Shown here: positions 11,685-20,407 of the stretch, piece by piece
Layout: the number at the start of each line of letters is the position of its first letter
Position numbering within the stretch: position 1 is the stretch's first letter
DNA from: Actinomadura luzonensis
Lineage (GTDB): Bacteria; Actinomycetota; Actinomycetes; Streptosporangiales; Streptosporangiaceae
Assembly: GCF_022664455.2 (NCBI RefSeq)
Contig: NZ_JAKRKC020000002.1
Location: 1,922,001-1,986,000 of the forward strand
Direction of reading: 5' to 3'
Length of the DNA: 64,000 bases
Position numbers and translations under genes: made by a program
The notes under the pieces: model-generated
What the model was told of the DNA's origin: nothing
Seen by the model: only the letters and a program-made list of their open reading frames with translations
Databases searched by the model: none

Positions 11685-13313
11685 ATGGGGCCGCTGGTCG
11701 TGGTGCTGATGGTGGCGGTGCTCGTGCTCGCGTTCGGGATGATCGTCGCGCTGCTCGTCGTCATCCGCCGCACCTCCGGATCGTCGGGCGCCCTGCCGAA
11801 GGGCGCCGGCAGACCGAGCCCCGAGCAGGTGCAGGCCGTCCACGAGGAGCTGGAGCAGGCGCGTGAGGAGGCGCGGGAGATCCGCCAGAAGGCGGAGGTC
11901 GACGCCGAGGAGATCCTGCGCAGGTCCGAGGCGGCCGCCGACAGCGCCGCGCAGATGCGCAAGGAGGTCGAGCAGGAGAGCCGGATCCTGAAGTCCGAGC
12001 TCAAGGAGCTGCGCTCCGACCTCGAACGCCGCGAGGCCCGCCTGGCCGAGCGCGAGCGGCGGCTGGACGAGGAGGCCCGCAGGCAGACCGAGCGCGACCG
12101 GAAGCTGGCCGAGACCGAGATCGAGCTGGCCGACCGGCGCGAGGAGCTGCTGCAGGTCGAGGAGGAGCGGCGGCTCATCCTGGAGCGGCTGGCCGGGCTG
12201 ACGGCCGAGCAGGCCAAGGCCGAGCTGGTCAAGGAGATCGAGAACCAGGCCAAGCGCGAGGCCGCGCTGATCATCCGCGAGATCGAGAGCCAGGCCCGCA
12301 AGGAAGGCGAGAAGCGCGCCACCAAGATCGTGACGCTGGCCGTGCAGCGGCTGGCGGCGGAGCAGACGGCCGAGTCGGTCGTCAGCGTGCTGCACCTGCC
12401 CGGCGACGAGATGAAGGGGCGCATCATCGGCCGCGAGGGCCGCAACATCCGGGCCTTCGAGTCCACGACGGGCGTCAACCTGATCATCGATGACACCCCC
12501 GAGGCGGTGCTGCTGTCCTGCTTCGACCCGGTCCGCAGGGAGACGGCCCGGCTCACGCTGGAGAAGCTGGTCCTCGACGGGCGCATCCACCCGCAGCGCA
12601 TCGAGGAGGCGCACGACCGCAGCCGCCAGGAGGTCCAGGACCTGTGCGCGCGGGCCGGCGAGGACGCCCTCGTCGAGCTCGGCATCACGGACATGCACCC
12701 CGAGCTGACCCTCCTGCTGGGCCAGCTCCGCTACCGCACCTCCTACGGCCAGAACGTGCTGAAGCACCTCATCGAGTCCGCGCACATCGCCGGCATCATG
12801 GCCGCCGAGCTCAAGCTCAACCAGGCGCTCGTCAAGCGCTGCGCCCTGCTCCACGACATCGGCAAGGCCCTCACCCACGAGGTCGAGGGCAGTCACGCGC
12901 TCATCGGCGCCGAGATCGCCCGCCGGTACGGCGAGGAGGAGGACGTGGTGCACGCCATCGAGGCGCACCACAACGAGGTCGAGGTGCGTACCGTCGAAGC
13001 GGTTCTCACGCAGGCCGCCGACGCGATCAGCGGCAGCCGGCCGGGCGCGCGCCGGGAGTCGCTGGAGGCGTACGTCAAGCGGCTGGAGCGGCTGGAGGAG
13101 ATCGCGCAGTCGTACGAGGGCGTGGAGAAGGTGTTCGCCATGCAGGCCGGGCGGGAGATCCGGGTCATGGTCAAGCCGGACGCCATCGACGACATCCAGG
13201 CCCAGGTGATCGCGCGGGACGTGGCCAAGCAGGTGGAGGAGGAGCTGACCTATCCCGGGCAGATCCGGATCACGGTGGTGCGGGAGTCGCGGGCCACCGA
13301 GTTCGCGCGCTGA
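11685..13313 (+). CDS. rny: Ribonuclease Y
   Basis: Membrane-anchored endoribonuclease that initiates mRNA decay. Of 542 residues, about 3-27 are one transmembrane helix (VVVLMVAVLVLAFGMIVALL). About 45-215 are a charged coiled coil, about 240-260 a KH RNA-binding motif (GRIIGREGRNIRAFE), and about 385-400 the HD-domain metal site (LLHDIGKALTHEVEGSHA). The start is ATG 11685 with AGGAGGGCGG before it. The position downstream of recX is conserved in actinobacteria, where many genomes rely on RNase E/J and keep this protein as well. Confidence 0.97.
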   Translation: MGPLVVVLMVAVLVLAFGMIVALLVVIRRTSGSSGALPKGAGRPSPEQVQAVHEELEQAREEAREIRQKAEVDAEEILRRSEAAADSAAQMRKEVEQESRILKSELKELRSDLERREARLAERERRLDEEARRQTERDRKLAETEIELADRREELLQVEEERRLILERLAGLTAEQAKAELVKEIENQAKREAALIIREIESQARKEGEKRATKIVTLAVQRLAAEQTAESVVSVLHLPGDEMKGRIIGREGRNIRAFESTTGVNLIIDDTPEAVLLSCFDPVRRETARLTLEKLVLDGRIHPQRIEEAHDRSRQEVQDLCARAGEDALVELGITDMHPELTLLLGQLRYRTSYGQNVLKHLIESAHIAGIMAAELKLNQALVKRCALLHDIGKALTHEVEGSHALIGAEIARRYGEEEDVVHAIEAHHNEVEVRTVEAVLTQAADAISGSRPGARRESLEAYVKRLERLEEIAQSYEGVEKVFAMQAGREIRVMVKPDAIDDIQAQVIARDVAKQVEEELTYPGQIRITVVRESRATEFAR

Positions 13314-13365
13314 GCCCGCCGCCCCGCTGCCACGCCGCCCGCCGCGGGGGTGCAGGCGGGCGGGG

Positions 13366-15186
13366 TCAGGAGAAGATCTGCTGGTAGAAGGCCAGCTCGG
13401 CGGCGAGGGCCGCGGTGCGGGTCTCGGTGCGGCGGAAGCCGTGCGACTCGCCCTCGAAGGCCAGGTACGTGCACGCAACCCCGCGCTCCGACAGCGCGTC
13501 GGCGAACGCCTCGGACTGCTCGGGCGGCACCACGGGATCGTCGAGCCCCTGCAACAGCAGCATGGGGCAGGACACGCCGCCGACCAGGGCGAGCGGTTCG
13601 CGTTCTGCGTAGACCGCCGGGTCCTCGGGGCCGACCAGCCACTCCACGTACCGGGACTCGAAGTCGTGCGTGTGCGCGGTGAGCGGCCCGAGGGCGCTGA
13701 CCCCGTAGTACGACACCCCGCCCGCGAACACGCCGGACCGGCAGCACGCGGCCATGACGGTCCAGCCGCCCGCGCTGCCGCCGCGCACCGCGATCCTGGC
13801 CGGGTCGGCGAGCCCTTCGGCGGCCAGCCACTCGGCGGCGGCGACGGTGTCGGCCACGTCGACCAGGCCCCACTGGCCGCGCAGCCGCTCCCGGTAGGCC
13901 CGGCCGTAGCCGGTGGAGCCGCCGTAGTTGACGTCGAGCACGCCGATGCCGCGTGAGGTGAGGAACGCCTTCTCCAGGTCGAGCGCGGTGCCCGCGTGGG
14001 AGGTGGGGCCGCCGTGGACGAAGATCACGTATGGTGGCGGGCCCTCGGTGGCGGGCTCGTACGGCGGGTAGAGGAAGGCGTGCACCTCCTCGCGCCCCGG
14101 CACCCGCACCGGCCGCGGAACGGGCAGGACGGCCGGGTCGGGCAGCCGTCCCGGGTCGGGTCGCGGGCGGGAGATCGCGCCCGTGGCGGTGTCGACGGTG
14201 ACGACGGAGCGGGGCAGCGTGGCGGCGTAGCCGATGCCGGTCACGGACGTGCCGTCGGCGGTCAGCGCGCCGTCCCAGCCGCCGCACGGCGTCTCCAGGT
14301 CGGCCAGCGTGCCCGACTCCGGGTCGAGCACGCCGAGCCGCAGGTCGCCGCGCCCGTGCAGGACGGCGAGCCGGCCGTCGCCGAGCACCGCGTACGGCCG
14401 GCCGCCGAGCTGCCACGGCGCCGTCGCGAACTCCTCCTCGGCCGGGTGCAGCGCCCGCAGCCCTTCGCCGCGCAGCCCGGTCTCGTACAGGTTCCACCAG
14501 CCGGAGGCGTCGGAGACGAGGTAGAGGCGGGTGTCGTCGCGCCAGGACGGCGCCAGCACCGACTCGGCGGGCCCGCCCTTGACCGGCCACGACTCGCCGG
14601 TGCCGAGGCTCGTGACGCGAACCTCGGTGCCGTTCCAGGGCATGCGAGGATGGTTCCAGCAGACGTAGGCGAGGTGCCGGCCGTCGGGGGAGACGGCGGG
14701 CGAGGCGTAGAAGTCGTGGCCGGTGACGCGCTCGCGCGGCTCGCCGCCGTCCAGGGGGACGGTGACGATGGCGCGGGTGACCTTGCCGTCCTCGGTGTGC
14801 CGCTCGCGCACGCACCACACCTGGCCGTCGCGCACCAGCAGGTCGGCGTAGCGGGAGCCCTCCGAAGTGAGCGGTTTCGGCTCGCCGTTATCGCCGAGCA
14901 GGTACAGGCGCTGGTCCTCCAGGCGGGTGAAGACCACCTCGCCGGCGGGGGTGACGGCGTAGGGGCGGCCGCCGTACTCGTGGACCCTGGTGCGCGCGCT
15001 CCAGGGGGCGGCCAGCAGCTCATGGCAGGTGCCGTCGGGGGCGCGGCACATGATCGTGGTGCGTCCGCCCTCGTCAGGGCGGTCCTCCGTCCACCACACG
15101 CGGCCGTCCTGGGCCGTCGGCCAGGCGGGGCGCACACTCGCGGACGCCACGTCCCGCGTCGATATGGGGGAGGGCCAGAAAGGCAT
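13366..15186 (-). CDS. S9 (prolyl oligopeptidase-like) serine peptidase
   Basis: A 606-residue enzyme with an N-terminal beta-propeller-like half (repeats such as ASPAVSPDGRHLAYVCWNHP and APSWRDDTRLYLVSD) and a C-terminal alpha/beta hydrolase. The triad is visible: Ser in RGGSAGGWT (about 470), Asp in QGLDDPVVP (about 552) and His in GESHGF (about 582). Oxyanion-region HGGPTSH is present. I use ATG 15186 (MPFWPSPISTRDV) because AGGA is well placed before it. A GTG at 15210 is also in frame. No signal peptide is seen, so it is probably a cytoplasmic acyl- or oligopeptidase. It is convergent with rny. Confidence 0.9.
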   Translation of the reverse strand: MPFWPSPISTRDVASASVRPAWPTAQDGRVWWTEDRPDEGGRTTIMCRAPDGTCHELLAAPWSARTRVHEYGGRPYAVTPAGEVVFTRLEDQRLYLLGDNGEPKPLTSEGSRYADLLVRDGQVWCVRERHTEDGKVTRAIVTVPLDGGEPRERVTGHDFYASPAVSPDGRHLAYVCWNHPRMPWNGTEVRVTSLGTGESWPVKGGPAESVLAPSWRDDTRLYLVSDASGWWNLYETGLRGEGLRALHPAEEEFATAPWQLGGRPYAVLGDGRLAVLHGRGDLRLGVLDPESGTLADLETPCGGWDGALTADGTSVTGIGYAATLPRSVVTVDTATGAISRPRPDPGRLPDPAVLPVPRPVRVPGREEVHAFLYPPYEPATEGPPPYVIFVHGGPTSHAGTALDLEKAFLTSRGIGVLDVNYGGSTGYGRAYRERLRGQWGLVDVADTVAAAEWLAAEGLADPARIAVRGGSAGGWTVMAACCRSGVFAGGVSYYGVSALGPLTAHTHDFESRYVEWLVGPEDPAVYAEREPLALVGGVSCPMLLLQGLDDPVVPPEQSEAFADALSERGVACTYLAFEGESHGFRRTETRTAALAAELAFYQQIFS

Positions 15187-15342
15187 AACCGCATCCTGCC
15201 GGAAGATCACCGGCGGTGCTGCCCGGTCCCCCTACATCGGGGCGCACTTCTCGTCAGGACGGCGATCAGTGGGCTGAGCTGGGCTCAGGTTCGATCGGCG
15301 GATACGGACGGGAGCGGACAACTCCGGGCGGAGCGCGCGGGG

Positions 15343-16239
15343 TCAGGGGCAGCCCTCGGGACGGGGGAGGGCGGACGGCAGGGCCAGGCCGGTGTCGCCG
15401 AACCACTTGCGCAGCAGCCGCGCCGCGGTCCCGTCGCGCCACATGGCGGCGATCGCCGCGTTCACCGCCCGGCAGGTCGCCGCGTCGCCCTTCTTGATCC
15501 CGACGCCCCACCTCTCGTCGCTGATCGGATCGTTGAGCAGCCGGAACCGCCCGGGCGCCGCCGCGGCGAACCCGGCCAGCACCAGGTTCTCGGTGCTCAC
15601 CGCGTCCAGCTCCCCGGCGGCGAGCTTGCGCACGCAGTCGGAGTAGTTCTCCGCCGGCACCAGCCGCGCGGGCAGCCCCAGCCTGCCGTCCGGCGGCGGG
15701 TCGACGACCCGGCGGTAGGAGTTCGAGCCCTTGGCCAGGCAGACGCGCTTGCCCCGCAGGTCGGCGACCGTCCTGATCGTGGTGTCGGCGGCGCGGACCA
15801 TGGTGTCCTGGGGCACCGACACGTACGGGCCGCCGAAGGTCACCCGGGGCTTGCGGGCGTTGGTGATCGTGTAGGTGGCGAGCACGAGGTCGACGGTGCC
15901 GTTCTGGAGCAGGGCCTCGCGGGTGGAGGACGGCGACTCGCGCCAGGTGATCCGCACGTCGCCGCCCGGCGCCAGCGCCCCGACGAGGTACCTGGCGACG
16001 TCGGCGTCGAAGCCCTGCGGCTCGCCGCTGCCGCTCCGCAGGCCGAGGCCGGGCTGGTCCCACTTGGTGCCGATCGTGATCCGGCGGCTGCCCCTGACCT
16101 TCTCCACGACGTTGACGTACGACGCCCCGCCGCCGCACGAGGCCAGGGCGACGAGCAGGCCGAGCGGCAGGCAGAGCGGCAGGCAGAGCGGCAGGCAGAC
16201 GGTCACCGCGCTCGCGTACCGCCGGGACGCCCGCCCCAT
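15343..16239 (-). CDS. Second glutamate-type ABC transporter substrate-binding lipoprotein
   Basis: A 298-residue family 3 solute-binding protein, clearly a paralog of GluB at 18625-19479: both share ITIG/LVIGVK..QPGLGL, FDADVA/FDVDVA, ATYTITNARKP, KGSNSYR and a C-terminal WF/HF..TGL. The lipobox is ALASC, so it is lipid-anchored outside the membrane. ATG 16239 is preceded by a G-rich Shine-Dalgarno region (GAGGCGGGG). The longer open frame upstream lacks a signal peptide and is not used. The hydrophobic core of the signal contains a triplicated LPLC/LPLG unit coded by a 12-bp tandem repeat. It has no permease of its own nearby, so it may feed the gluCD channel. Confidence 0.9.
   Translation of the reverse strand: MGRASRRYASAVTVCLPLCLPLCLPLGLLVALASCGGGASYVNVVEKVRGSRRITIGTKWDQPGLGLRSGSGEPQGFDADVARYLVGALAPGGDVRITWRESPSSTREALLQNGTVDLVLATYTITNARKPRVTFGGPYVSVPQDTMVRAADTTIRTVADLRGKRVCLAKGSNSYRRVVDPPPDGRLGLPARLVPAENYSDCVRKLAAGELDAVSTENLVLAGFAAAAPGRFRLLNDPISDERWGVGIKKGDAATCRAVNAAIAAMWRDGTAARLLRKWFGDTGLALPSALPRPEGCP
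16162..16197 (-). repeat. Three perfect 12-bp tandem repeats in a signal peptide
   Basis: The unit GAGCGGCAGGCA occurs three times without mismatch on the plus strand. On the coding strand it spells alternating Leu, Pro and Cys, giving the unusual signal-peptide core CLPLCLPLCLPLG. Because the unit is four codons long, copy changes lengthen or shorten the hydrophobic core without a frameshift. Confidence 0.92.
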
Positions 16240-16471
16240 CGCACCCCGCCTCCCCTCCTCCGTTCCAGGAAAGTGTGCGGGCAGGGGCGGGCGCGGGGGA
16301 GGGGCCGCGAGCGGTTCTCGCCGAGCCGTGACGCCTTTTTGGGATTCTCTCGGGAAGCGTTTCAGTAAATGTCGGTAATTTGGCGGTGGCCGGTCCCGGA
16401 AGAATAACCGTGCGGTTTTTCTGGCGCGGGCATAGTTTTGACGTTGCCCAGTTCGACAAAAAGGAGCCGCC

Positions 16472-16918
16472 GTGCAGGGAATGTCATTCGTGCTCGCCCG
16501 ATGGGCAGGGGCGCTCGCCGTCGCGGCGGGCGTCGTCGCCGGGCCGGCCGGCAGCGCGCGGGCCGCCGACGGCTGGCAGAGCTGGGGCGCCTGGACGTGG
16601 GACGCCGACCCCATCACCCACCAGCGCTTCGCCTGCCGCAACTACGTGGACGCCACGGTCGCCAAGGGGCGGCGGCTGCTGATCAGCGGTTCGTTCACCT
16701 GCACCAAGGGGCTCGGCGGGGCGCTGAGCGTCACCGCCAACGTCTCCGGGGGAATCAGGACCAGGTATTGCCGGGCAATCGATTTGTCCGACCGAACCTG
16801 TTATTTGTCGTTCTATATCCCGCTGCAGGCGAAAAGCCGTTCATGGGTGGTGGTCGCCGTGTCCCACATCGGTGGCGCCACCGAGCCGCGGGCCGCGCGC
16901 ATCGCCTTCCAGCGATGA
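16472..16918 (+). CDS. Small secreted four-cysteine protein
   Basis: A 148-residue product with a classic Sec signal peptide (ARWAGALAVAAGVVAGPAG, cleavage probably after ARA). The mature part of about 115 residues starts ADGWQSWGAWTWDADP. It has four Cys (FACRN, FTCTKG, RYCRA, RTCYLS), which could make two disulfides, and is rich in beta-forming residues. GTG 16472 is chosen because AAGGAG lies 5-6 nt before it; ATG 16481 is the alternative. No family is recognised. It stands divergent from the second binding protein and convergent with gluD. Confidence 0.75.
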   Translation: MQGMSFVLARWAGALAVAAGVVAGPAGSARAADGWQSWGAWTWDADPITHQRFACRNYVDATVAKGRRLLISGSFTCTKGLGGALSVTANVSGGIRTRYCRAIDLSDRTCYLSFYIPLQAKSRSWVVVAVSHIGGATEPRAARIAFQR

Positions 16919-16919
16919 G

Positions 16920-16952
16920 GGCGGTGGTGCCGCGGGAGCGCGCACCACCGCC
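16920..16952. terminator. Bidirectional terminator-like hairpin
   Basis: A perfect 11-bp stem (GGCGGTGGTGC / GCACCACCGCC) with an 11-nt loop lies in the 44-bp gap between two convergent genes, the secreted protein and gluD. It would end transcription from both sides. Confidence 0.75.
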
Positions 16953-16962
16953 GGACGCGCCG

Positions 16963-17865
16963 TCACATCGTCGCCGCGGCCTCCGCGCCGGGCCCGCCCG
17001 GCCCGCCGGTGCCGATCGCCGGGGGAGCCGCCACCGGCCCGGCCGCCGACGTGCGGCTGCGGCGGCTGCGCCGCTCCAGCCAGTGCGCGAGCGCGCCGAG
17101 CGCCAGGTTGATCAGCACGTAGATCAGCGCCAGCACGATCGCGCTCGGGATGAGGTTGCCGTAGTTGACCGCGAACTGCTTCAGGCCCGCGTTCAGCAGG
17201 TCCTCGTAGGCGATGATCCAGCCGAGGGCGGTGTCCTTCAGCAGCACCACCATCTGGCTGACGATCGCCGGCATCATGGCCGTCGTCGCCTGCGGCACCA
17301 GCACCAGCCGCATGACCTGCGACTTGCGCAGGCCGATGGCGTAGGCCGCCTCCGACTGCCCGCGCGGCACCGCGAGGATGCCGGCCCGGACGATCTCCGC
17401 CAGCACCGACCCGTTGTACAGGGTGAGCCCGATGACCACGGCCCAGAACGCCGGCACGCTCACCGTGTAGCCGCTCAGCGTGGCCGGCCCCGCCTGCACG
17501 AAGAAGATGAGGATCAGCAGCGGGATGGCCCGGAAGAACTCCACCACCCCGCCGCAGACCACGCGGATCACCCGGTGGTCGGAGAGCCGGCCGAGGCCGA
17601 AGGCCACGCCGAAGAGCAGCGCCAGCACCGCCGAGACGACCGCCGCCTGCAGCGTGCCGATCAGGCCGGGGACGATGAACCCGGTCCAGGTGTCGCCGCG
17701 CAGGAACGGCTCCCACTTGGCGGCGTCGAGCTGGCCCTTGTCGCCCAGCGTGGAGATCACCAAGTAGGCGATGAACAGCAGGACGACGGCCGACAGGAGC
17801 GTCAGCGCGTTGTTGCGGAAGCGGGCGCGCGGCCCCGGGGCGTCGAACAGGACGTTCGTGCTCAT
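16963..17865 (-). CDS. gluD: Glutamate ABC transporter permease GluD
   Basis: A 300-residue inner-membrane subunit of the polar amino acid importer. About five transmembrane segments are visible (LLSAVVLLFIAYLVIS, VVSAVLALLFGVAFG, FWAVVIGLTLYNG and others), and the EAA loop that docks on the ATPase reads EAAYAIGLRKSQVMRLVLVPQA. The C-terminal 40 residues are Arg- then Gly/Ala/Pro-rich and look disordered. ATG 17865 overlaps the gluC stop by 4 bp (ATGA), indicating coupled translation. It is the last gene of gluABCD. Confidence 0.92.
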   Translation of the reverse strand: MSTNVLFDAPGPRARFRNNALTLLSAVVLLFIAYLVISTLGDKGQLDAAKWEPFLRGDTWTGFIVPGLIGTLQAAVVSAVLALLFGVAFGLGRLSDHRVIRVVCGGVVEFFRAIPLLILIFFVQAGPATLSGYTVSVPAFWAVVIGLTLYNGSVLAEIVRAGILAVPRGQSEAAYAIGLRKSQVMRLVLVPQATTAMMPAIVSQMVVLLKDTALGWIIAYEDLLNAGLKQFAVNYGNLIPSAIVLALIYVLINLALGALAHWLERRSRRSRTSAAGPVAAPPAIGTGGPGGPGAEAAATM

Positions 17866-18551
17866 CGCGCCACCGCCATGCGCTTGGCCAGCCAGCCGAA
17901 GAAGAAGCCGGTGGGAAGGGTCAGGACCATGTAGCCGAAGGCGAAGCCCAGGAAGATGGGGATGGTGCCGCCGTAGTCGTCGAACATCTGCTTCATCTGC
18001 GCCGCCGCGTCGAGGTAGCTCGCCACGATGACGATCGTCGTGTTCTTGGTGAGCGCGATCAGGATGCTGCCGAGCGGGGAGATCACCGACCGGAAGGCCT
18101 GCGGCAGCACCACGAGCCGCAACGTCTGGAGGAAGGTGAGCCCGACCGCCCGGGCCGCCTCCGCCTGCCCCATGGAGACGGTGTTGATGCCCGCGCGCAG
18201 CGCCTCGCACACGAACGTCGCCGTGTAGGCGGACAACCCGGCCACGGCCCACCAGAAGTAGTTGGTGGTGGGGTCGCCGGAGAAGTTGAGCTGCATCGTG
18301 TCGCTGAGCCCGAGCGCGCACAGGATCAGCACGAGCGTGAGCGGGGTGTTGCGCACCACGTTGACGTACGCCGAGCCGGCCCAGCGCAGCACGGGCGTCG
18401 GCGCGACCCGCATGCCCACCAGGACCGTGCCGAGCACGAGCGCGATCACCGCGCTGGTCAGCGTGAGCCTGATGGTCGCCCAGAAGCCGAGCAGGATCTT
18501 GTCGAGCTCCTGGATGAGCGGGGAGAAATCGAAAAGCGCGGAGGTGTCCAT
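17862..18551 (-). CDS. gluC: Glutamate ABC transporter permease GluC
   Basis: A 229-residue HisM/HisQ-type permease with about five membrane spans and the cytoplasmic EAA motif (EAARAVGLTFLQTLRLVVLPQA). It begins MDTSALFDFSPLIQELDKI, behind GAGGAAAG in ideal position. It pairs with GluD to form the channel. A stable hairpin lies between gluB and this gene, which probably keeps channel synthesis below binding-protein synthesis. Confidence 0.93.
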   Translation of the reverse strand: MDTSALFDFSPLIQELDKILLGFWATIRLTLTSAVIALVLGTVLVGMRVAPTPVLRWAGSAYVNVVRNTPLTLVLILCALGLSDTMQLNFSGDPTTNYFWWAVAGLSAYTATFVCEALRAGINTVSMGQAEAARAVGLTFLQTLRLVVLPQAFRSVISPLGSILIALTKNTTIVIVASYLDAAAQMKQMFDDYGGTIPIFLGFAFGYMVLTLPTGFFFGWLAKRMAVAR

Positions 18552-18570
18552 GACTTTCCTCGTCAGGAGA

Positions 18571-18605
18571 GCTCACCGGCGGGCACGCGGGGCCCGCCGG
18601 TGAGC
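18571..18605 (-). terminator. Intercistronic hairpin between gluB and gluC
   Basis: A perfect 14-bp stem (GCTCACCGGCGGGC / GCCCGCCGGTGAGC) with a 7-nt loop and no T-run. In many importers such a hairpin after the binding-protein gene protects its mRNA and attenuates the permease genes. That role is inferred here from position. Confidence 0.75.
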
Positions 18606-18624
18606 GACCGGGTCTGGACGGGGA

Positions 18625-19479
18625 TCAGGAGCAGCCCTCAGCCGGGGGCGCCGAGGTCTCCACCTTCAGGCCGGTGCCGGCGAAGTGCTTCTCCAGCAGC
18701 TTGGCCGCCGTCCCGTCGGACCACATCTGACCGATGATCTTGTTGATCTCGTTGCAGGTCTCGATGTCGCCCTTCTTCAGGCCCACGCCGTACTTCTCGT
18801 CCGTGAACGGCGCGCCCGCGACCTTGACGCTGGAGCCCTCGCGCTTGGCGAAGCCGGCCAGGATCGTGTCGTCGGTCGTCACCACGTCCACCGCGCTGCT
18901 CTTGAGCTTGGCGATGCACTCGTCGTAGCCGCCGGCCGGCACCAGCGTGGCCTCGACCTTGAGCTTCTCCTTGTTGGTGCCCTCGGTGATGTTCTTCCAC
19001 GAGTTGGAGCCGCTGACCTGGCAGACCTTCTTGCCCTTGAGGGAGGCCAGGTTGGTGATCGAGGAGTCGTCGGCCCGGATCAACGAGTCCTGGTGCGCCA
19101 GGTAGTAGGGACCGGAGAAGGTCACCTGCGGCTTGCGGGCGTCGGTTATCGAGTAGGTCGCGATGACCATGTCGACCTGGCCCTGCTTGAGGAAGCTCTC
19201 ACGGTTGGCCGAGCGGGCCTCCTTGAACTCGATCCCGCTCTCCGGCACGCCCAACTTGCCGGCGATGTACTTGGCCACATCGACGTCGAAACCCTCGACC
19301 GTGCCGTCGGGCTTCTTCAGCCCGAGGCCCGGCTGGTCGTACTTTACGCCGATGACGAGCTTCTTCTCGTCCTTGGCCTTCTGCAACACGGTGGTGGGGC
19401 CACCGCCGCCGCAGGCGGTGAGACCGGCGATCATGGCCCCGGCCGCGGCCAGCGCAACGCCCACGCGTCGGATCTGCAT
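18625..19479 (-). CDS. gluB: Glutamate-binding lipoprotein GluB
   Basis: A 284-residue substrate-binding protein of a polar amino acid importer. The lipobox is GLTACG, then family 3 motifs LVIGVKYDQPGLGL, GFDVDVAKYIAG, ATYSITDARKPQV and KKVCQVSGSNS. A Cys pair in the C-terminal lobe (DECIAK, ETCNEI) probably forms a disulfide. ATG 19479 has GAGGTAGGAC before it. The order gluA-B-C-D matches Corynebacterium and Streptomyces, where the system takes up glutamate. Substrate is assigned by that similarity. Confidence 0.94.
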   Translation of the reverse strand: MQIRRVGVALAAAGAMIAGLTACGGGGPTTVLQKAKDEKKLVIGVKYDQPGLGLKKPDGTVEGFDVDVAKYIAGKLGVPESGIEFKEARSANRESFLKQGQVDMVIATYSITDARKPQVTFSGPYYLAHQDSLIRADDSSITNLASLKGKKVCQVSGSNSWKNITEGTNKEKLKVEATLVPAGGYDECIAKLKSSAVDVVTTDDTILAGFAKREGSSVKVAGAPFTDEKYGVGLKKGDIETCNEINKIIGQMWSDGTAAKLLEKHFAGTGLKVETSAPPAEGCS

Positions 19480-19514
19480 GTCCTACCTCGGCTCTCTCTT
19501 ATACGTCAAAGACA

Positions 19515-20270
19515 TCAGTGCGTGAGGATCTTGGAAAGGAAGTCCTTGGCCCGGTCGGTCTGCGGCGAGCCGAAGAAGGCGTCCGGGGTGTTCTCCTCGA
19601 CGATCTGGCCGTCGGCCATGAACACCACCCGGTTCGCCGCCCGGCGGGCGAAGCCCATCTCGTGGGTGACGACCATCATCGTCATGCCCTCGCGGGCGAG
19701 GCTCACCATGACGTCCAGGACTTCCTGCACCATCTCCGGGTCCAGCGCCGACGTCGGCTCGTCGAACAGGATCATCTTCGGATCCATGGCCAGCGCCCTC
19801 GCGATGGCCACGCGCTGCTGCTGGCCGCCGGACAACTGCGCCGGGTACTTCTGCGCCTGGGCGGCGATGCCGACCCGTTCCAGCAGCTCCATGGCGCGCT
19901 TCTCGGCGGCCTCGCGGCCCTGGCCGCGCACCTTGATGGGGCCGAGCGTGACGTTCTCGAGGATCGTCTTGTGCGCGAACAGGTTGAACGACTGGAAGAC
20001 CATGCCGACTTCGGAGCGCAGCCTGGCCAGCGCCTTGCCCTCGTCGGGCAGCGGCTGTCCGTCGAAGACGATGCGACCGCCGTCGATCGTCTCCAGGCGG
20101 TTGACGGTCCGGCAGAGCGTGGACTTCCCACCCCCCGATGGGCCGATAACGACCAGGACCTCGCCCCGGAAGACGGTCAAGTTGATGTCCTTCAGGACGT
20201 GCAGCGCCCCGAAGTGCTTGTTGACGTTCTCCAACCGTACGAGTGGAGCGCCGTCACCGTTCTCCGTCAT
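19515..20270 (-). CDS. gluA: Glutamate ABC transporter ATP-binding protein GluA
   Basis: A 251-residue ATPase with all motifs intact: Walker A GPSGGGKST, Q-loop VFQSFNLF, signature LSGGQQQR, Walker B ILFDEPTSALDP and H-loop VVTHEMGFA. I start at ATG 20270 (MTENGDGAPLVRLENVNK) because the 25 residues upstream in the open frame do not look like protein. It is the first gene of the glu operon, divergent from miaB with 137 bp between the starts, which must hold both promoters. Confidence 0.95.
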   Translation of the reverse strand: MTENGDGAPLVRLENVNKHFGALHVLKDINLTVFRGEVLVVIGPSGGGKSTLCRTVNRLETIDGGRIVFDGQPLPDEGKALARLRSEVGMVFQSFNLFAHKTILENVTLGPIKVRGQGREAAEKRAMELLERVGIAAQAQKYPAQLSGGQQQRVAIARALAMDPKMILFDEPTSALDPEMVQEVLDVMVSLAREGMTMMVVTHEMGFARRAANRVVFMADGQIVEENTPDAFFGSPQTDRAKDFLSKILTH

Positions 20271-20407
20271 GGGTAGAACCGTAGATGCCTCCAGGACGCT
20301 GTGCACTAACCGAGCGGTACCGATCCGATCACATCCGGCCATCAAGCTGGCCTTTTAGATCTGTGCGGACCGTCCGCGGCCGGACAACGACTACCCTTGG
20401 AAACGCC

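Noticed and set aside
13314..13365. Possible terminator between rny and the S9 peptidase gene
   Set aside because: Several GC-rich repeats are present but I could not form a stem better than chance.
16963..18576. One long frame that appears to fuse gluC and gluD
   Set aside because: The upstream half reads gluC out of frame; the real genes overlap by ATGA and have separate starts.
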